DNA from: an uncultured Prevotellaceae bacterium
GTDB taxonomy: Bacteria > Bacteroidota > Bacteroidia > Bacteroidales > Muribaculaceae
Assembly (NCBI GenBank): GCA_945645715.1
Contig: CALZFJ010000046.1
Span: 1 to 9,398 of the forward strand
DNA length: 9,398 bases
Direction of reading: 5' to 3'
The notes under the pieces were generated by a model. It made no database searches. It was not told the origin of the DNA and saw only the letters and a program-made list of their open reading frames with translations. The translations under genes were made by a program, and so were the position numbers. This document shows positions 6,040 through 9,398 of this stretch, one piece after another. Within the stretch, counting starts at the first letter, position 1. Each line of letters begins with the position of its first letter.

Positions 6040-7153
6040 GGAAAGAAATGACCGCATTGTATTTGTCGATTACATCCGCGTGATAGCGTGTTTCCTGGTG
6101 ATGCTTGTGCATGCAAGCGAAAATTTCTATGGTGCCGACTCGTCGGGACTCGCAGGTTCGGTGTCGATGCTTGCCAATGAGGGCAACCGCTTCTGGGTCG
6201 CTTTCTACGACGGTTTTCTGGGCCGCATCAGTGTGCCGCTGTTCATGATTGTGTCGGCATTCCTGCTTGTGCCGGTGAAACCGGGCACCACCATGGGGCA
6301 ATTCTATAGCCACCGCTTCAAGCGCATACTTCCTCCTTTCATCTTTTTCCTTATTGCCTATTCGCTGTTGCCCCTTGTGTGGGGAGGAATGACGTGGGAG
6401 CAGTCGGTTGCCGACCTCAAGAACATAGCGTTCAATTTTCCGTCGATGGCAGGCCACTTGTGGTTCATGTATCCGCTCATCAGCCTCTACATAATCATTC
6501 CGGTGGTGTCGCCGTGGCTCGAACGTGCATCGGCACGCGACGAGCGCATTTTCCTGGGCTTCTTCGCGGTATCTACACTTATTCCGTGGTTGCACCTCTT
6601 CATTAGCCCCGAATTGTGGGGCGAATGTTTCTGGAACCGCTTCAGCATGCTGTGGTACTGCTCGGGCTATCTCGGATACCTTGTGTTGGCGCACTACATT
6701 CGCGTGCACATAAAGTGGAATAGAGCCAAGCGACTTCGCATAGGTGCTCTCAGCTTCCTCATAGGCGCAGCCTTCACCGGCTGGTCGTTCTGGTGGAAAG
6801 GCGAGCCCGGTGTTATCATCAACACTCCGCTGCTCGAATGGTCGTGGGAATTCTGCACACCCAACGTGCTCTTGGCTTCATTCGGAGCATTCCTCCTTTT
6901 CTCTTGCATTGAGAAGCAGGTGGCTCCGCGATGGATCACTGAGGTGTCGAAACTCTCGTTTGGAATGTATCTCATGCACATGTTCTTCCTGCAACCGATA
7001 GCAAGTGCCATTGTCGCCGGCGACCAGGCAAATCCGCTGCTTCCGGTGTGGCTCGCAGTGCCCTGCATCGCCATAGCCACCTACGCTTGCTGCGTGATTA
7101 CCACCAAGCTGCTCTCGCTGCTGCCCGGCAGCAAATGGACCGTGGGCTGCTGA
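6038..7153 (+). CDS. Acyltransferase family 3 integral membrane protein (WecH-like)
   Basis: This 371-residue polytopic inner-membrane protein of the acyltransferase-3 family usually moves acetyl or other acyl groups from the cytoplasm onto sugars of envelope polymers or lipids. The family signature R-x10-H is present as Arg14 and His25 (DYIRVIACFLVMLVHASE). Further typical elements are ISVPLFMIVSAFLLVP (64-79), FKRILPPFIFFLIAYSLLPL (94-113), GHLWFMYPLISLYIIIPVVS (139-158) and LSFGMYLMHMFFLQP (306-320), with about ten membrane segments. GHLWF-LY-IP is reminiscent of WecH/YiaH O-acetyltransferases. The frame is open back to an ATG at 5954, but that would place the promoter inside the gene, and the extra residues do not look like the family, so 6038 is chosen. 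The next gene follows 20 bp downstream, suggesting an operon. The acceptor substrate cannot be read from the sequence. Confidence 0.88.
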   Translation: MERNDRIVFVDYIRVIACFLVMLVHASENFYGADSSGLAGSVSMLANEGNRFWVAFYDGFLGRISVPLFMIVSAFLLVPVKPGTTMGQFYSHRFKRILPPFIFFLIAYSLLPLVWGGMTWEQSVADLKNIAFNFPSMAGHLWFMYPLISLYIIIPVVSPWLERASARDERIFLGFFAVSTLIPWLHLFISPELWGECFWNRFSMLWYCSGYLGYLVLAHYIRVHIKWNRAKRLRIGALSFLIGAAFTGWSFWWKGEPGVIINTPLLEWSWEFCTPNVLLASFGAFLLFSCIEKQVAPRWITEVSKLSFGMYLMHMFFLQPIASAIVAGDQANPLLPVWLAVPCIAIATYACCVITTKLLSLLPGSKWTVGC

Positions 7154-7173
7154 TTAACGGCTCGATTGACTGA

Positions 7174-8103
7174 ATGATTAATCCTCCGATTATGGGAACC
7201 GACAACCAACGCCTGCACTTTCACCGACTCACATTCAATTCGCTGCCCCTTGTGCTGCCATATCTTCACACGTCGGGCAGCCGTTCGTGCGACTACACGG
7301 TGGGTGGAATCTATATGTGGATCGACTACTTCAAGTATCACTATTGCATTTACCACGACACTCTGCTCATTAAGGGCGTTGCCGAGGACGATGTGAAGCG
7401 CACAGCCTTTTCCCTGCCTCTGGGCGCAATGCCCCTGAGCGAATCGGTAGAGCTGCTAAAGCACTATTGCGCCGACGAAGGCATACCCCTGGAGTTTTCA
7501 GCCATCACCGAGGAGCGCATCAACGACTTCCGTGCTCTCAATCCCACGGAAATTACCGAGCTAAGCCATTGGAGCGACTACATCTACCGCGCCGACAAGC
7601 TCGCTACCTTTGCCGGAAACAAGATGAAGAAGAAGCGAAACCACGTGAACAAATTTCTCGCCTCCTACCCCGACCACCACATAGAGCCGCTTTCGGGCGA
7701 CAATCTTGCCGCCGTCACTGCTTTCTTCGACCGGCTTTGCAGCGAAAAGACCGACAATGGAATGGCTGGATATGAGCGCAACCAGACTCGCCGCGTGCTG
7801 CACGACTTCGCCCACTATCAGAGCGTGTTTGAGGGAATTGTGCTCTTCGTAGGCACCCAAGTGGTGGCTTTTGCCATAGGCGAAGTCACGGGAACCACTC
7901 TGCATGTGCACATCGAAAAGACCGACCACAGCTTCGACGGCGCCAACGAATACATCGCCCAAGCTATGGTGCGCTACATCTCCTCGCTCTACGACATCGA
8001 TATGGTAAACCGCGAAGACGATGCCGGCGACCCCGGGTTGCAGCAGTCGAAACTCTCCTACTATCCCGACCTGATGCTCCGCAAATACAACGTCATCTTC
8101 TGA
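7174..8103 (+). CDS. DUF2156 / phosphatidylglycerol lysyltransferase C-terminal domain-like protein
   Basis: This is a 309-residue soluble protein of the DUF2156 (LPG_synthase_C) type, a double GNAT-like fold related to the catalytic half of MprF and to Fem aminoacyltransferases. Those enzymes transfer amino acids from aminoacyl-tRNA to lipids or peptidoglycan. For stand-alone Bacteroidetes members the reaction is not established to my knowledge. Family landmarks are SGSRSCDYTVGGIYMW (34-49), the basic motif NKMKKKRNHVNKF (149-161), the GNAT-like strands IVLFVGTQVVAFAIGEV (222-238) and the C-terminal NREDDAGDPG...SKLSYYP (279-298). It has no signal peptide or membrane segment, unlike MprF with its flippase domain. 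ATG 7174 gives the longest frame; ATG 7192 (MGTDNQ) would give 303 residues and fits the usual short N-terminus at least as well. It lies 20 bp after the acyltransferase and is probably co-transcribed. Confidence 0.85.
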   Translation: MINPPIMGTDNQRLHFHRLTFNSLPLVLPYLHTSGSRSCDYTVGGIYMWIDYFKYHYCIYHDTLLIKGVAEDDVKRTAFSLPLGAMPLSESVELLKHYCADEGIPLEFSAITEERINDFRALNPTEITELSHWSDYIYRADKLATFAGNKMKKKRNHVNKFLASYPDHHIEPLSGDNLAAVTAFFDRLCSEKTDNGMAGYERNQTRRVLHDFAHYQSVFEGIVLFVGTQVVAFAIGEVTGTTLHVHIEKTDHSFDGANEYIAQAMVRYISSLYDIDMVNREDDAGDPGLQQSKLSYYPDLMLRKYNVIF

Positions 8104-8139
8104 ATCGGAACGGCACTACTGCAAAAATTTATTAATCAT

Positions 8140-8161
8140 ATCATTTTTTCACGCAAATGAT
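8140..8161 (+). other. AT-rich hairpin downstream of DUF2156 gene
   Basis: ATCATTT (8140-8146) pairs with AAATGAT (8155-8161) around an 8-base loop. The stem is weak and no T-run follows directly; a T-rich stretch starts only some bases later. It could be a poor terminator for the two-gene unit or chance pairing in AT-rich DNA. Confidence 0.25.
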
Positions 8162-8162
8162 G

Positions 8163-8192
8163 CTGTGGTTTTATGCCTTTTTTATACCTTTG
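8163..8192 (+). promoter_or_regulatory. Bacteroidetes-type promoter of the ROK kinase gene
   Basis: TACCTTTG at 8185-8192 matches the -7 consensus TAnnTTTG exactly. The -33 region has only a CTG (8163-8165), 19 bases upstream, in place of TTG. Transcription would start just after 8192, giving a leader of about 130 nt. Confidence 0.6.
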
Positions 8193-8196
8193 CATT

Positions 8197-8330
8197 TAGC
8201 GATTCGCATCTTATGCCCAAATCGTGAATGGTCGCACCCGGGGCGACATACCCCTCGCGAAGTGAACCAAGAAATTTCCAACCCCAATAAACTAAAACGA
8301 AACATTAACATAAAAAACTAAACAAAAACA
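8197..8330 (+). other. 5' leader of the ROK kinase mRNA, with a small hairpin
   Basis: If the promoter at 8185 is used, about 130 nt precede the start codon. GTCGC (8231-8235) pairs with GCGAC (8243-8247) around a 7-base loop, and CGATT (8200-8204) can pair with AATCG (8220-8224). The last 50 bases are A-rich and unstructured, a normal ribosome-entry context in Bacteroidetes. I recognise no known riboswitch class here and see no ORF with support. Confidence 0.35.
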
Positions 8331-9308
8331 ATGAGCAAACCCTATGTTATCGGAATTGATATGGGCGGAACGAACACTGTGTTTGGTATCGTTGACGCTC
8401 GTGGCACAGTGATTGCCAGCAATTCTATCAAGACTGCAAAACACAGCGACATCAACGACTACATCGATGAACTCTACCAGGAAATCAACCGCCTCATCGT
8501 TGCCAACGATGCCGTTGATAAAATCCATGGTATCGGTATCGGTGCGCCTAATGCCAACTACTTCACCGGGCGCATTGAAGGTGGTGTAAACCTCCCCTGG
8601 CCATCGCCAATTCCACTCGCCGACCTCGTGAGCGCTAAATTCGGCATACCCGTAGCCATCACCAACGACGCCAACGCTGCCGCTATCGGCGAAATGACCT
8701 ACGGCGTGGCTCGTGGCTTGAAGGATTTCATTATGATTACTCTCGGCACAGGCGTTGGTAGCGGTATCGTTGTCAATGGACAGATGGTTTACGGCCACGA
8801 CGGATTCGCCGGCGAGCTTGGGCACGTAATCGTGAAGCGTACCAACGGCCGTATGTGCGGTTGCGGTCGCACAGGCTGTCTCGAAACTTATTGCTCGGCT
8901 ACAGGCGTGGCACGCACAGCACGCGAGTTCCTCGAAATTCGCAGCGAACCCTCATTGCTCCGCAACATGCCTATCGACGAAATCACATCGAAGGACGTGT
9001 ATGACGCAGCTATCCAGGGCGACGCTCTCGCAAAAGAAATCTTTGAATACACCGGAAAGATTCTCGGCGAGGCACTTGCCGACTTCGCAGTGTTCTCAAG
9101 CCCCGAAGCATTCGTGCTCTTCGGCGGACTCACCAAGTCGGGCGACCTCATCATGAAGCCTGTGAAAGAAGCCCTCGAAAAGAATATCCTCTCAATCTAC
9201 CGTGGCAAAGTGCGCGTGCTCATCTCAGAGCTTAAAGAGAGCGACGCCGCAGTACTTGGCGCAAGCGCCCTCGGCTGGGAAGTAAAACCCCTCCCCACCC
9301 CACAGTAA
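8331..9308 (+). CDS. ROK family sugar kinase, probable glucokinase
   Basis: This 325-residue cytosolic ATP-dependent sugar kinase of the ROK family most likely phosphorylates glucose to glucose 6-phosphate at the entry to glycolysis. The phosphate loop is GIDMGGTNTVFG (8-19). The sugar-binding and catalytic segment is TNDANAAAIGE with catalytic base Asp113, and the adenosine-side loop is LGTGVGSGI (138-146). The ROK signature follows: Glu162 and His165 in GELGH, then Cys176-G-Cys178-G-R-T-G-Cys183, which together with His165 bind the structural zinc. FGGLTKSGD (264-272) is the second phosphate-contact region. There is no N-terminal DNA-binding helix-turn-helix, so this is an enzyme and not a ROK repressor. 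Glucose is the usual substrate for this layout, but N-acetylmannosamine, allose or fructose kinases share it. The gene has its own promoter and a terminator just downstream, so it is probably monocistronic. Confidence 0.92.
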   Translation: MSKPYVIGIDMGGTNTVFGIVDARGTVIASNSIKTAKHSDINDYIDELYQEINRLIVANDAVDKIHGIGIGAPNANYFTGRIEGGVNLPWPSPIPLADLVSAKFGIPVAITNDANAAAIGEMTYGVARGLKDFIMITLGTGVGSGIVVNGQMVYGHDGFAGELGHVIVKRTNGRMCGCGRTGCLETYCSATGVARTAREFLEIRSEPSLLRNMPIDEITSKDVYDAAIQGDALAKEIFEYTGKILGEALADFAVFSSPEAFVLFGGLTKSGDLIMKPVKEALEKNILSIYRGKVRVLISELKESDAAVLGASALGWEVKPLPTPQ

Positions 9309-9325
9309 TTTACTTGCTGTAACGC

Positions 9326-9345
9326 TGTCGGGGAATCCCTCGGCA
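9326..9345 (+). other. Hairpin just after ROK kinase gene
   Basis: TGTCGGGG (9326-9333) pairs with CCTCGGCA (9338-9345) around an AATC loop, with two G-U wobbles. No T-tract follows. It precedes the true terminator by 20 bases and may stabilise the mRNA end. Confidence 0.4.
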
Positions 9346-9364
9346 ACACACAAAGAATAATAAC

Positions 9365-9398
9365 CACAGGCTGCAAATCCCTCGCAGCCTGTGATTTT
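9365..9398 (+). terminator. Intrinsic terminator of the ROK kinase gene
   Basis: CACAGGCTGC (9365-9374) and GCAGCCTGTG (9384-9393) form a perfect 10-bp GC-rich stem around a 9-base loop. ATTTT follows and runs to the edge of the window, so the full length of the T-tract cannot be seen. It ends the kinase transcript. Confidence 0.85.

Overview
The window reads as a chromosomal segment of a Bacteroidales bacterium, most likely a gut Muribaculaceae-type organism (family-level placement is inference). The basis is the gene families present (Bacteroidetes-style ArgH, long three-domain aminopeptidase P, DUF2156 protein, a Bacteroidales-type small outer-membrane protein), the near absence of Shine-Dalgarno sequences with A-rich start regions instead, and two promoters with the Bacteroidetes -7 element TAnnTTTG. 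Coding DNA is fairly GC-rich and intergenic DNA is AT-rich. I see no insertion sequences, phage genes, CRISPR array, tRNA or rRNA.

Layout: positions 1-867 hold the C-terminal two thirds of argininosuccinate lyase (argH), cut by the window edge. Next comes a YghZ-type aldo/keto reductase (936-1928), whose stop overlaps the start of a small lipoprotein with a cysteine-rich Rieske-like or zinc-ribbon-like motif (1925-2428). A cytosolic Xaa-Pro aminopeptidase of the M24B family (2484-4265) and a gamma-class carbonic anhydrase family protein (4333-4854) follow, all on the + strand. The + strand block ends in a series of hairpins with a strong intrinsic terminator (about 4873-5025). A convergent minus-strand gene (5033-5896) encodes a secreted, probably outer-membrane beta-barrel protein of unknown function.

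Divergent from that gene, a clear promoter drives an acyltransferase-3 membrane protein (6038-7153). A DUF2156 / LPG-synthase-C-type protein follows 20 bp later (7174-8103), so the two probably form an operon concerned with envelope or lipid modification. A second promoter with a leader of about 130 nt precedes a ROK-family sugar kinase, probably a glucokinase (8331-9308). The window ends in another intrinsic terminator.

Most of the window is ordinary metabolic and envelope-related DNA, and I found no convincing new multi-gene system. The items most worth a second look are the lipoprotein in which both Rieske histidines appear to be replaced, the acyltransferase/DUF2156 pair, the inverted repeat around the acyltransferase promoter, and the tandem hairpins at 3' ends.
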